The notes below the pieces were generated by a model. It was not told where the DNA came from. It made no database searches and saw nothing but the letters and a program-made list of their open reading frames with translations. A stretch of DNA of 60,554 bases, from assembly GCF_000636015.1 (NCBI RefSeq), contig NZ_JFZJ01000008.1, positions 1 through 60,554 of the forward strand, read 5' to 3'. This document shows, one piece after another, positions 1 to 8,514 of this stretch. Made by a program: the position numbers and the translations under genes. Each line of letters opens with the position of its first letter. The stretch's first letter is position 1. This DNA is from Rhodomicrobium udaipurense JA643 (GTDB lineage Bacteria; Pseudomonadota; Alphaproteobacteria; Rhizobiales; Rhodomicrobiaceae).

Positions 1-594
1 ACGCCCGTGATCTCGGCCACGGCGTCGGCGAACGGCGTCACGAACACAGGCGTAACGACCTGGCTCGCCACGAAGGACACGGACGAGACGGCGATCCTGG
101 TGGACGGGCTGACGGAAGGCGCGACGCTCAATGCCGGCGACGTCTTCACCATCGCGGGCGTCCATGCCGTGAGTCCCGTCACGAAGCAGGTGCTGCCCTA
201 TCTCCAGCAGTTCGTCGTGAAGGCGCCCGTTACGGCAACCGGCACCGCCGACGCGGTGAAGGTGTCGCCCGCGATCATTGTTTCGAGCCAGTATCAGACC
301 GTGAGCGCGGCCCCTGCGGCCAACGCGGCGCTGACATTCGCGGGTGCCGCGGGCGCGAACTATCCGCAGAACCTCGTCTTCCATGAGAACGCGTTCGCGC
401 TTTGCATGGTGCCGATGGAACTGCCGGAGGGCGCGGCCAAGAAGGCGCGGCAGAGCTACAACGGCCTCTCGATCCGCGTCATCTGCGACTACGACATCGT
501 CAACGACATCAACATGTGGCGGCTCGACATCCTCTACGGCGTGAAACCGATTTACCCCGACCTCGCCACGCGCCTTTCCGGTTCGGCCGCGTAA
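1..594 (+). CDS. P22-type phage coat protein, 5' partial
   Basis: C-terminal 197 residues of a major capsid protein; the frame is open to the left edge, so the start lies outside the window and the GTG at 7 need not be a start. The end of the protein resembles the P22 gp5 coat family: a stretch around QNLVFHENAFAL, then a valine/proline strand (MVPMELPEGA), a conserved SIRVICDYDI and RLDILYGVKPIYPDLATRL at the C terminus. The family forms the T=7 HK97-fold shell of podovirus heads. It opens a same-strand late gene cluster running to 6270. No frame damage is seen. Family assignment is by motif recognition. Confidence 0.8.
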   Translation, partial: TPVISATASANGVTNTGVTTWLATKDTDETAILVDGLTEGATLNAGDVFTIAGVHAVSPVTKQVLPYLQQFVVKAPVTATGTADAVKVSPAIIVSSQYQTVSAAPAANAALTFAGAAGANYPQNLVFHENAFALCMVPMELPEGAAKKARQSYNGLSIRVICDYDIVNDINMWRLDILYGVKPIYPDLATRLSGSAA

Positions 595-603
595 GCCACG
601 AGC

Positions 604-621
604 GCCGGGCTTCGGCCCGGC
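604..621 (+). terminator. UUCG-tetraloop hairpin after the coat gene
   Basis: A perfect 7-bp stem (GCCGGGC / GCCCGGC) closed by TTCG lies 10 bp after the coat stop codon. It is followed by CCCCCTTCT and not by a T run, so it may slow RNA decay or attenuate readthrough more than terminate. The next gene begins at 664, so at least some transcription must pass. Confidence 0.5.
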
Positions 622-663
622 CCCCTTCTCCGCCGCCAATCGCTTCATATCAGGAGAACATCC

Positions 664-918
664 ATGCCCGTTCGCCATCTCTCCGACGGCAACCCCGACG
701 GCACAGTGCTCGGCCAAAGCCCGAGCGACCTCATCTCGTTCTACAACGCCACGCCCTCGCCGCAGCGCTGCGGCTCCGCGCAGGCTGCCGTGCCCGACGC
801 CGCACCGACCAACGCCGCGCCCTACGGCTTCAGCGAAGCGCAGGCACAAGCGATCGTCACGCTCCTGAACGAGATCCGCGCGACGCTCGTCGGCCTGGGC
901 CTGATGAAAGGCGCGTGA
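664..918 (+). CDS. small phage protein of unknown function
   Basis: 84 residues, preceded by a good ribosome site (AGGAGAA about 8 bases before ATG). No domain recognised. The N-terminal half has a DGNPDGTVLGQSPSDLISFYN segment and the C-terminal half is an amphipathic helix (FSEAQAQAIVTLLNEIRATL). Proteins of this shape commonly sit after the coat gene in podovirus-like modules, where they may be minor structural or head-decoration parts; that role is inference from position only. Its stop is directly followed by the next ATG (TGAATG), so the two are co-translated. Confidence 0.6.
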   Translation: MPVRHLSDGNPDGTVLGQSPSDLISFYNATPSPQRCGSAQAAVPDAAPTNAAPYGFSEAQAQAIVTLLNEIRATLVGLGLMKGA

Positions 919-1212
919 ATGCACCTCGACACACGGCTCTGGATGTACCGGAGGGGCGAAGCTCGCCTTTTCGGTCATCCCGGCGACGTGCCGCACGGGG
1001 AAGGCTGGCAGCGCTTTCCGGTCGTTTTCGATGACGACGCGGCGGCGGATTCCCCGGAAGCGGCCTCACCCGACGTCGAGCCCCTCGAAACCATATCGCG
1101 CCGAGGGCTTCTCCAACTCGCGGCCGAGTGCGGTCTCAAAGTCGATCCCGGCTGGACGAAAGCGCGGCTCAGGCAGGCGCTCGGCGAGGTTCTGCATGAC
1201 TACGGCGCGTGA
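919..1212 (+). CDS. phage hypothetical protein with C-terminal helix-hairpin-helix-like tail
   Basis: 97 residues. It begins MHLDTRLWMYRRGEARLF, a pattern seen in short phage proteins that carry a basic tip and then a GDVPHGEGW segment. The last 35 residues (SRRGLLQLAAECGLKVDPGW then TKARLRQAL) look like a small helical SAP- or HeH-like DNA-binding unit. No gap to the gene before it, and its end overlaps the next gene by 17 bases. Function unknown; position suggests a head or connector accessory role. Confidence 0.55.
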   Translation: MHLDTRLWMYRRGEARLFGHPGDVPHGEGWQRFPVVFDDDAAADSPEAASPDVEPLETISRRGLLQLAAECGLKVDPGWTKARLRQALGEVLHDYGA

Positions 1213-1585
1213 CGTCATCACCGGCGCGTATCGGCGGCTGGGTGTCCTGCCGCTCGGCGCGAACCTCGATCCGGCGCGCGCCATCGCCGGGCTGCAAGCC
1301 TATGGCGGCATGCTGTCGGCATGGGCCGCCGATGGCATCGTCGCGGGCAGCGTGACGCCCGAGACCGCCGACCTCGACGACGATTTCCCGCTTCCGCCTT
1401 GTTTCGTGGAAGGGGCGAAAGCGCTGCTCGCGGTCGAACTGGCGAGCGAAAGCGGGATCGAGGCGCAAACGTCGATCCAGAGCCGCGCGAAGAAAGCCTA
1501 CGCGGCAATGCTCGCCGCCTTTGTCTGCGCGCCGGGCGCCGCGCAGGACCGGGCGCTCACCGCGCTACCGAGCCAGCGCCGATAG
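1196..1585 (+). CDS. P22 gp4-like head completion / tail accessory protein
   Basis: 129 residues. The start chosen is the ATG at 1196, because the sequence from there (TTARDVITGAYRRLGVLPLG) is the typical beginning of gp4-type tail accessory factors; an upstream extension in the same frame reads as arginine-rich noise. The family plugs the portal after DNA packaging and forms the docking ring for tail parts. Conserved features seen: GAYRRLGV near the N terminus, LQAYGGMLSAWAADGI, and an all-helical body. It overlaps the previous gene by 17 bases and is followed by a strong hairpin. Confidence 0.7.
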   Translation: MTTARDVITGAYRRLGVLPLGANLDPARAIAGLQAYGGMLSAWAADGIVAGSVTPETADLDDDFPLPPCFVEGAKALLAVELASESGIEAQTSIQSRAKKAYAAMLAAFVCAPGAAQDRALTALPSQRR

Positions 1586-1586
1586 A

Positions 1587-1619
1587 AGCATGGGGCGGCG
1601 CCTGCCGCCGCCCCATGCT
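1587..1619 (+). terminator. Perfect 13-bp hairpin between gp4-like and gp10-like genes
   Basis: Left arm 1587-1599 (AGCATGGGGCGGC) and right arm 1607-1619 are exact inverse complements with a 7-base loop. The stop codon of the gp4-like gene ends at 1585, so the stem starts one base later. There is no T run after it. It could trim or stabilise messenger ends, or attenuate, in the late operon. Confidence 0.55.
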
Positions 1620-1648
1620 CGAAAAACGCTCTCAACCCGTCAACCGCC

Positions 1649-3100
1649 GTGGCGGTCAAGCTTCCGAGGCATGTCATGGTTTCCGTCGAATTCGGTCACA
1701 CGTCGAACAAGGACAAAAGCGGCTTCGTGTCGAACCAGCGCCTGCTGAACGGCTATGCCGAGGCCATGGGACGGGCGGCGAAGTCCTCGCTTCCGGTTTA
1801 CGCCGTGCCGGGCACGAGCCGTTTCGATCAGGGCGATACCGGCCTCGACGGTCCATGCCGGGGCATGCTCTATGTCTATGGCAAGGGGCTTTACGTCATC
1901 GCAGGCACCCGCGCCGCGCTGTTCGACGATGCAGGCAACGCCACAGAGGTTACTGGCGAGATCGCGGGCAGCGGCATGGTCATCATGGCCGCGAACCAGG
2001 AGACGGACCCGAAGGTCGGCATCGTCGCCGACAGCGTCTACTACGTGCTCGACACCGCGACGAACGCCATCGCCGCGCCCGGCATCACGACGCTTCCCGC
2101 GCCGAACAGCGTGACCTTCCTGGACGGCTATCTCGTGTTCTCCATCGCGGACGGGCGCATCTTTCACACCGCGCTGAACGACGCGGAGACGGTGAACGCG
2201 CTGTCCTTCGCCACGGCCACGAGCCGCTCGGACGGGCTACGCCGCATCGTCACCCATCGCGGCGCGCTGATCGCGCTCGGCGAGGCCAGCCTCGAGATCT
2301 GGGAAAACGCAGGCACAACGCCGTTCGCCTTCGCGCCGATCCGCGCCGACATCGACATCGGCTGCATCGCGGAGCACACGGTCGCGAGCGTGGCGGATTC
2401 GCTGCTCTTCGTGGACCACAACGGCGTCGTCCGGCAACTCACCGGCTCGGAGCCGGTCCGCATCTCCACACACGCCATCGAGCGCGCCATCGCCGCGCTG
2501 TCGTGGGAGGAGCGGCGCGCGCTCTACGCCGTCTACACGCATTTCAACGGCCACGATTTCTACGCCATCACAAGCGCGTACTGGACGTTCGAGTTCGATG
2601 TCGCGACGGGGCTCTGGCATGAGCGCGCGAGCGGCGACCTCGAATACTGGACGGCGCGCGGGCATGCCTCCTTCAACGGCAAGGTGGTGATCGGTTCGAG
2701 CCTCGACGCGAGTCTGCACGTGCTCGACGACGCGTCTTACACGGAGAGCGGCCAGCCTTACCTGTTCGTCGCGCAGTCCGCGCCGCTGCACGCCTTCCCG
2801 AACGGCCTGATCGTCGACCAACTCGACGTCGACATCATCCCCGGCGTCGGCATCACGAGCGACGACAACGAGGCGGCCGACCCGAAGCTCATGCTCGACT
2901 GGTCTGACGACGGCGGCACGACATGGACCGGCGGGCGCGTCGCCGCGCTCGGCCGCGTGGGCGAGCGCTTCACGGTGGCGAGCTTCCATCAACTCGGCGC
3001 GGCGCCACGCGGCGGGCGCACCTTTCGCCTCGCGTCATCGTCACCGGTGATGCGCGGCATCCTGTCGGCCAAAGCGCGCGTGCGCGCCATTGCACCGTGA
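1649..3100 (+). CDS. P22 gp10-like packaged-DNA stabilisation protein
   Basis: 483 residues from a GTG start (VAVKLPRHVMVS); ATG at 1676 is an alternative. The gp10 family forms the ring that seals the head and carries the tail needle. Matching features are the opening with a short basic strand, a segment NGYAEAMGR, then VPGTSRFDQGDTGLDGPCRG followed by repeated beta-blades (GMLYVYGKGLYVIAGTRAAL, FTVASFHQLG). The central region reads as a beta-propeller with SLEIWENAGTTPFAFAPI, a motif common in this family. Intact. It follows a strong hairpin and precedes the TIM-barrel gene by 10 bases. Confidence 0.75.
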   Translation: MAVKLPRHVMVSVEFGHTSNKDKSGFVSNQRLLNGYAEAMGRAAKSSLPVYAVPGTSRFDQGDTGLDGPCRGMLYVYGKGLYVIAGTRAALFDDAGNATEVTGEIAGSGMVIMAANQETDPKVGIVADSVYYVLDTATNAIAAPGITTLPAPNSVTFLDGYLVFSIADGRIFHTALNDAETVNALSFATATSRSDGLRRIVTHRGALIALGEASLEIWENAGTTPFAFAPIRADIDIGCIAEHTVASVADSLLFVDHNGVVRQLTGSEPVRISTHAIERAIAALSWEERRALYAVYTHFNGHDFYAITSAYWTFEFDVATGLWHERASGDLEYWTARGHASFNGKVVIGSSLDASLHVLDDASYTESGQPYLFVAQSAPLHAFPNGLIVDQLDVDIIPGVGITSDDNEAADPKLMLDWSDDGGTTWTGGRVAALGRVGERFTVASFHQLGAAPRGGRTFRLASSSPVMRGILSAKARVRAIAP

Positions 3101-3110
3101 GGGCCGCGAC

Positions 3111-5255
3111 ATGAGCGGAAAGGACAATCTGTTCAGCCCGTTCGGCTTTTCGGTCGACGGCAAGGGCCGCGTGGACAACAACACGCGCGCCTTCCTCTCC
3201 AAATTCAAGGGCCGCAAGGGCCCCGCCATCCCCGATCTGGCAAGCGACGCCTCATGGACCGAGGTGGCCGCCACGGCGAACGCGCTCATCCGCGAGTTTG
3301 CAGCGCAAGGCTGGATCGACAAGGGCTTCGATGCGGACGAGACCGCCTACGCCAGCGCCATCCGCGCCGTGACCATGATCCCCGCCGCGACCGAGTTCGC
3401 CTATGCGCCCTATGAGGTCGTGCGCGACCAGATCGTGACCGGCGCGGAATATGTCGCGACCGAAAACGGCTTCAGCATCTATGACCGCGAGGCTTGGCTC
3501 ATCGCCTATGCCGCCGCGAAAAAGGCCGGGCGCATCGGCAATGCCGCGTGCGACTGGCGCACCTCGCTGGACCTGATGCAAAGCCAGTTGCCGAATGTCG
3601 GCCTCGTGAACCTGTTCGTGTCGTGGTACGGCACCGACCTTCGCGCGGGCGAGTGCAAGCTCATGCCGGGCGTCACGCGCGCGAGCTTCGAGACCATGCC
3701 GCACCCCTGGAGTTGCGCTGGCATGTCACGCGGCGAGGCGCATGTCGTCTCGCAGGTGGACGACAACGCGGCCTTCGGCGGCACACCCGACGACACGTCG
3801 CTGATCGACTGCATCAAGGACATGAAGGCGCGCAAGCTCGAAGTCGCCTTCACGCCGTTCATCCTGATGGACATCCCGGCGGGGAATACGCTGCCGGACC
3901 CGTATTGGGGCGGGACCGGACAATCGGTCTATCCCTGGCGCGGGCGCATCACCAAGGCTTACGGCACGGCGGACAAGTCGGCAGGGGTCGAGGGGGAAGT
4001 CGCGGCATTCGTGCAGCAGTATCGGGCGTTCGTGCTGCATTATGCGCAGCTTTGCGCCGACGCGGGCGGGGTCGATGTCTTCCTGCTCGGCACGGAGCTT
4101 CGCGGCCTCACATGGTTGCGCGGCGTGGGCGGCAGCTATCCGTTCGTGGCGGCGCTGAAGCAACTGGCGGCGGACGTGAAGGCGATCCTGCCGGGCGCGA
4201 AGCTATCATACGCGGCCGACTGGTCCGAATGGTTCGCCCACCAGCCGCCCGACGGCTCCGGCGACGCGATCTTTCACCTCGACCCGCTGTGGTCGGATGA
4301 AAACATCGACGCCATCGCCTTCGACAATTACTGGCCGCTGTCGGACTGGCGCGACACACCGCCCAACATCGACTGCGCGCTCAAAGACGACGGCACGCTG
4401 ACCGCCATCACCGATTACGACTATCTGATGGGCAACATCAGGGGCGGTGAGGGCTACGACTGGTACTACGCCAGCACCGCCGACCGCGACGCGCAGGTGC
4501 GGTCGCCGATCACCGATGGCGGCTCCAACAAGCCGTGGATCTACCGCTACAAGGACATCTGGGGCTGGTGGTCGAACCCGCATTACAGCCGCCACGGTGG
4601 CGTCGAGGCGGCGGAGCCAACGGCGTGGGCGCCATGCTCGAAACCGTTCTGGTTCACCGAACTCGGCTGCCCGTCCATCGATAAGGGTTCGAACCAGCCG
4701 AACGTGTTCTACGACCCGAAATCGGCGGAAAGCGCCGTTCCATATTACTCGACCGGCCTGCCCGACAATCTCATCCAGCGCCGTCACCTGCATTCCATGC
4801 TGCGCTTCTTCGACGAGACGGACGGCGCTTTCGAGGAAGAGAACAACCCGCAAAGCACGGTCTATGACGGCCGCATGGTCGATGTGTCCCGCATCATGAT
4901 CTACACGTGGGATGCGCGGCCCTATCCGCACTTTCCGCTCTTCTGGTGGGTCTGGAGCGACGCCGCGAACTGGGCTTACGGCCACTGGATCGCGGGCAAG
5001 CTCTCGACCTACGCCTTGCCGACGGAGCTTGACAGCATGGCCAAGACGACGACCTACGCCCCCCGCCACCCTTATATCGTGGACCCGGCGACGGGCAAGC
5101 TCGACAAGCAATATGCGGATTTCTTCGAGAGCATCGAATTCGTGCGCGGCAGAGCCATCGCGAACGTGCCGCTCGAACCGACAACGTCGGAAGCATCGGC
5201 CACGATCAATTCGCTGCTTGCGGTGCTCCGCGCGCAGAACAAGCTCGCCACATGA
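3111..5255 (+). CDS. Phage protein with GTA-type TIM-barrel (glycosidase-like) domain
   Basis: 714 residues; start ATG at 3111 (MSGKDNLFSP). Residues about 170-560 match the TIM-barrel domain known from gene transfer agent gene 15, the tail-tip protein of Rhodobacter-type GTAs. Hallmarks: VSWYGTDLRAGECKLMPGV, FILMDIPAGNTLPDPY, YPWRGRIT, VDVFLLGTELRGLTW, AADWSEWFAHQPPDGSGD, FDNYWPLSDWRDTPPN, and FWFTELGCPSIDKGSNQPNV. The GTA proteins continue with a long tail-hub part after the barrel; here the protein ends about 150 residues after it, so it is a shorter version with its own 150-residue N terminus. The domain is thought to act on surface glycans, which is inference for this gene. The stop overlaps the next start (ATGA). 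Confidence 0.8.
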   Translation: MSGKDNLFSPFGFSVDGKGRVDNNTRAFLSKFKGRKGPAIPDLASDASWTEVAATANALIREFAAQGWIDKGFDADETAYASAIRAVTMIPAATEFAYAPYEVVRDQIVTGAEYVATENGFSIYDREAWLIAYAAAKKAGRIGNAACDWRTSLDLMQSQLPNVGLVNLFVSWYGTDLRAGECKLMPGVTRASFETMPHPWSCAGMSRGEAHVVSQVDDNAAFGGTPDDTSLIDCIKDMKARKLEVAFTPFILMDIPAGNTLPDPYWGGTGQSVYPWRGRITKAYGTADKSAGVEGEVAAFVQQYRAFVLHYAQLCADAGGVDVFLLGTELRGLTWLRGVGGSYPFVAALKQLAADVKAILPGAKLSYAADWSEWFAHQPPDGSGDAIFHLDPLWSDENIDAIAFDNYWPLSDWRDTPPNIDCALKDDGTLTAITDYDYLMGNIRGGEGYDWYYASTADRDAQVRSPITDGGSNKPWIYRYKDIWGWWSNPHYSRHGGVEAAEPTAWAPCSKPFWFTELGCPSIDKGSNQPNVFYDPKSAESAVPYYSTGLPDNLIQRRHLHSMLRFFDETDGAFEEENNPQSTVYDGRMVDVSRIMIYTWDARPYPHFPLFWWVWSDAANWAYGHWIAGKLSTYALPTELDSMAKTTTYAPRHPYIVDPATGKLDKQYADFFESIEFVRGRAIANVPLEPTTSEASATINSLLAVLRAQNKLAT

Positions 5256-5695
5256 GCGGCGTCGTGCGCCAGGCGGGCGAGGCCGACGTCGCCCGCTTCG
5301 TGGAACTGGCCCTGCGGTTTTACGCCGAGGAAGGCGGACGCCGCGCCGATCCGCGCGCGCTCGCCCGCTTCGCCTTCGCGCAGGTTTGCGAGCCGAACCG
5401 GGTTCTGCTGGCGGCGAAGGAGCCGGCGGTGGCGGTCCTCGCGGGCATGATCGCACCGCATTACCTCACGGGCGAGCCGACCGCGTTCAAGACGGCGTGG
5501 TACGCGCTGCCCGGCGCGCGCGGCCACGGCGCATCTCTTCTCCGCGCCTTCGAGGCGTGGGCGAGGGAAAAGGGCGCCACGCGGCTCATCGTGGCCGGGC
5601 GCGCGCCGCGCACGCTCACGCTGCTCGAACGGCTTCAGTTCCAGCCCCTCGAAACAGTCTACGCAAAGGATCTTCCATGGCAGAAGCAGCAGTAA
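5252..5695 (+). CDS. GNAT-family acetyltransferase in the phage late operon
   Basis: 147 residues, ATG overlapping the stop of the TIM-barrel gene (ATGA). The fold pattern is GNAT: VRQAGEADVARFVELALRFYAEEG for beta1-alpha1, a central strand AVAVLAGMIAP, an acetyl-CoA loop region PGARGHGASLLRAFEAWA, and a final LLERLQFQPLETVYAKDL strand. Small GNAT genes are often embedded among tail genes of phages of alphaproteobacteria, with unknown targets. Its 3' end overlaps the next gene by 19 bases, so it belongs to the operon and is not a host insertion. Confidence 0.75.
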   Translation: MSGVVRQAGEADVARFVELALRFYAEEGGRRADPRALARFAFAQVCEPNRVLLAAKEPAVAVLAGMIAPHYLTGEPTAFKTAWYALPGARGHGASLLRAFEAWAREKGATRLIVAGRAPRTLTLLERLQFQPLETVYAKDLPWQKQQ

Positions 5696-6270
5696 CGGCC
5701 CTCCTCGACGGCGCAACTTCGGCGGCGGCCTCCTATCTCGGTGCGCAGACGACGGCGAAGGCCGCAAAGGAGGCAGCCGCGCTTCAGCAGAAGCGTTACG
5801 ATCAGGCGGTAAGCTATCAGGAGCCCTATCTCACGGCGGGCACGAACGCGCTCACGCTCTTCAACAACGCGACCGGCGCGAACGGTTCGGCTGCGCAAAC
5901 GTCCTATTACGAGAGTTTCCAGACCGATCCCGGCTTCACCGCGAGCGTGAATTACGGCCTGAGCAAGATCGAGTCGTCAGCGGCGGCGAGCGGCATGGGG
6001 CTGTCGGGCAACACGCTCGCCGCGCTGCAAGACTACTCGCAAACGTCGCTTTCGGATGCCTATCAGACCCGGCTGAACAACCTCTACAAGACGGCGACAC
6101 TCGGCGCGAACGCGGCGAACTCGCTCACGAGCGCAGCCACATCGAGCGCCTCATCGACAAGCAGCACGCTCCTCTCGGCCGCTTCGACCGAGGCGGCGGC
6201 CCTGACCAGCGCCGTCAACTCGCTCACCGGCTCAGCCAAAAACCTCGCCTCCTTTTATTACGGCTCCTGA
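5677..6270 (+). CDS. DNA-transfer / ejection-like phage protein
   Basis: 197 residues from ATG 5677, with AAAGGA six bases upstream. An earlier in-frame extension is arginine-rich noise and is not used. The protein is rich in Ala, Ser and Thr and almost entirely helical. It carries the arrangement common to small phage DNA-transfer proteins: a basic helix (QQKRYDQAVSY), PYLTAGTNALTLFNN, a stretch around DPGFTASVNYGLSKIESSAA, SGMGLSGNTLAAL, and a long Ser/Ala C terminus. Such proteins are ejected with the DNA to form a channel across the cell envelope. It is the last gene of this phage block; the next 137 bases hold nothing recognisable. Confidence 0.65.
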   Translation: MAEAAVTALLDGATSAAASYLGAQTTAKAAKEAAALQQKRYDQAVSYQEPYLTAGTNALTLFNNATGANGSAAQTSYYESFQTDPGFTASVNYGLSKIESSAAASGMGLSGNTLAALQDYSQTSLSDAYQTRLNNLYKTATLGANAANSLTSAATSSASSTSSTLLSAASTEAAALTSAVNSLTGSAKNLASFYYGS

Positions 6271-6407
6271 TCTCGGCAGACCCCACGATCCGCTGCCGCC
6301 CGGGCCATCGGTCCGACGCGCAGCATAAGCGACAAGGGGCATCGCATGTGATCGGCGAGCGCGCCCCTCACCCCGCCCCTCTTCCGGTGAAGCCGGAGAG
6401 GGAACGG

Positions 6408-6791
6408 TCACATCGCGAACGATCCGAACCAGACGAGAAGCGAGGCGAAGCCCGCGAGGCCGAGCCCGACATGCGAATAGAGCAGCGCGACGCCCCCCTG
6501 CTTCGACCGTTGGGCGACAATCGGCGCGACGAACCCCGAAAAGAGCGAAAGCGCGAATAATCCTGCGGCAGCCGTGCCGAATTGTCCCGCCGCCGCCGCG
6601 CCACTTGGTCCGGCTCCCCGGATCAGGACCGCGACCTGCTCCAGCCCCGCCATGCCGAGAAGAATATGCGCGCCGAGAATGAGCTTTGCGGGGCGCCTTC
6701 GTTGCAGAAACAGGGCGAACAGATAGAGCCCGAGCGCGGCGGCGGTGGTGGTAATCGTGAGGATGACGAAAGGAATAAGCTCCGGCGACAT
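6408..6791 (-). CDS. Small four-helix membrane protein, unknown function
   Basis: 127 residues from the ATG at 6791, chosen because GGAGGGGAG lies just upstream; a longer reading upstream lacks a signal. Four hydrophobic segments are visible: residues about 4-28 (IPFVILTITTTAAALGLYLF), 36-58 (ILGAHILLGMAGLEQVAVLI), 65-88 and 100-125. No domain name recognised. It is divergent from the cytochrome b561 gene with 219 bases between them, so both may share a promoter region. Confidence 0.65.
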   Translation of the reverse strand: MSPELIPFVILTITTTAAALGLYLFALFLQRRRPAKLILGAHILLGMAGLEQVAVLIRGAGPSGAAAAGQFGTAAAGLFALSLFSGFVAPIVAQRSKQGGVALLYSHVGLGLAGFASLLVWFGSFAM

Positions 6792-7010
6792 CAACTCCCC
6801 TCCCTGATGCGAGGCTGATCGCGACTTAGACGAATTCCAGTTTCTTTGGAACCGCTCTGGCTCGAACGTGTCTTTACACATCGAACGCGGCGCTCGGTCG
6901 TCCGTCAACCCGAACATTGTCTCAATCGGGAAAACGGGCGTCGTCCTTGGCGGGTGCGGACGGCTGCGTTCATCGCTCCCGCTTCAGGAAGAAACGAACT
7001 GGAGCAAGCA

Positions 7011-7544
7011 ATGAATTTTCGTTACGGGCCGTGGGCCCGCACCTTCCATTGGACGATTGCAATCCTTGCTTTTTTCATGCTCGCGCTTGGCGCTTACATG
7101 ACGAAGGGCATCGCCCCTGAAGATCCGATACGCGGCCAGCTTTACAGCCTTCACAAGGCGACCGGCGCGCTCATCCTGTTTCTGGTGCTGATCCGCCTGC
7201 TCGTGCGCTTTAACAACGAACCTCCCATGCTCGACGATCAGCCGGCGCTGATCCGGATCGGCTCCCGGCTGAACCATTACGCGCTGTATCTCATGCTCAT
7301 CGCGCAGCCGCTGATCGGTATTTCCCTCTCCCAGGCAGCGGACCGGCCAGTGAGCTTCTACGGCCTCTTCAATTTGCCGACGCTGATCGGCCCGCAGGCC
7401 AAGCCCGTGGTGGAAAACCTCGCCGCCGCGCACCAGATCGGCGCCGGTATCCTCGTATTGCTGATCGCGCTTCACATAGCAGGCGCGCTGTATCACTGGC
7501 TGATCAAGCAAGACACCGTGATGCGCCGCATGGCCTGGTGGTGA
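7011..7544 (+). CDS. Cytochrome b561-family protein
   Basis: 177 residues, ATG at 7011 with GGAG eight bases before it. Four membrane helices carry the histidines expected for two b haems: H14 (ARTFHWTIAILAF), H47 (YSLHKATGALILF), H91 (RLNHYALYLMLIAQP) and H144 or later (AAHQIGAGILVLLIALHIAG). The family moves electrons across the inner membrane, typically from quinol to a periplasmic acceptor; in bacteria it has also been tied to superoxide oxidation. No partner such as a YceI gene is next to it. Alone between a membrane protein and a crotonase-fold gene. Confidence 0.85.
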   Translation: MNFRYGPWARTFHWTIAILAFFMLALGAYMTKGIAPEDPIRGQLYSLHKATGALILFLVLIRLLVRFNNEPPMLDDQPALIRIGSRLNHYALYLMLIAQPLIGISLSQAADRPVSFYGLFNLPTLIGPQAKPVVENLAAAHQIGAGILVLLIALHIAGALYHWLIKQDTVMRRMAWW

Positions 7545-7678
7545 GCTTCTCCACACGATGATATCGGGTCGTACTTTCGTCACCGCATCGCGGGGGGTCG
7601 TGACAGGGAAGCTGATATCCGTCAAGGTGATGCCGCGAATGCGAGATTCGCGAGCATCACGGACATGAGCGAGACGGC

Positions 7679-8473
7679 ATGACAACCGAAACCCCGGATC
7701 AAACCCTGCTTCTTACGGTTGAGGACGGCATCGCGCGCATCACGATCAACCGTCCCGAGGCGCGCAACGCTTTCACGTTCGAGATGTACGAGAAACTCGC
7801 GGAAGCGTGCGAAACCGCGAACGCGGATTCGTCGGTGCGAGCGCTCATAATTACGGGCGCGGGCGACAGGGCGTTTTCCGCCGGAACCGACATCTCGCTG
7901 TTTCGCGCGTTCCAGAAGCCGGAAGACGCCATCGGCTACGAAAGCTTCATGGAGCGCGTGCTTTCAGCCATCGAAACCTGCCGCGTCCCGACCATTGCCG
8001 CCATCGCTGGCGCGTGCACCGGGGGCGGCGGCGCGATCGCGGCGTGCTGCGACCTGCGTATAGGCACGGTAAACGCGAAGTTCGGCATTCCCATCGCGCG
8101 CACGCTCGGCAACTGCCTATCGGTGGCGAACCTCGCGCGGCTTTCGGCGCTGATCGGCGTCGCGCGGGTCAAGCATATGATCCTCACCGCGCGGCTGATC
8201 GAGGCGGATGAAGCGCTCGCCATCGGCCTTCTGAACGAGGTCGTTCCCGACCGCGTCGCCCTCGATGCACGCGCGACGGAACTCGCCGCCGAAATCGCGA
8301 GCTTTGCGCCGCTTACGCTTCGCGCCACCAAGGAAGGCTTGCGGCGCGTTCTGGCGGCGAAACGACAGGCCGATGATCAGGATCTGATCCTCATGTGCTA
8401 CATGAGCGAGGACTTCCGCGAAGGCATGGCGGCGTTTCTCGCGAAACGCAAACCGGACTGGAGCGGCCGTTAA
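7679..8473 (+). CDS. Enoyl-CoA hydratase/isomerase-family (crotonase-fold) protein
   Basis: 264 residues. The crotonase oxyanion-hole loops are present: AFSAGTDISLF and GACTGGGGAIAACCDLRIG. The C-terminal helices (PLTLRATKEGLRRVL) also fit. The two glutamates that activate water in classical hydratases are not there: the first position reads GGGGAIAA where family members have GGCELA, and the second reads GIPIARTLGN where PEI is usual. It may thus be an isomerase, thioesterase-like or decarboxylase-like member acting on an acyl-CoA, not a plain hydratase. Substrate unknown. It ends 41 bases from a convergent gene. Confidence 0.8.
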   Translation: MTTETPDQTLLLTVEDGIARITINRPEARNAFTFEMYEKLAEACETANADSSVRALIITGAGDRAFSAGTDISLFRAFQKPEDAIGYESFMERVLSAIETCRVPTIAAIAGACTGGGGAIAACCDLRIGTVNAKFGIPIARTLGNCLSVANLARLSALIGVARVKHMILTARLIEADEALAIGLLNEVVPDRVALDARATELAAEIASFAPLTLRATKEGLRRVLAAKRQADDQDLILMCYMSEDFREGMAAFLAKRKPDWSGR

Positions 8474-8514
8474 TCAGCTCCCGGCCTGACAACGCCAAGC
8501 CGGGATGGATGATG

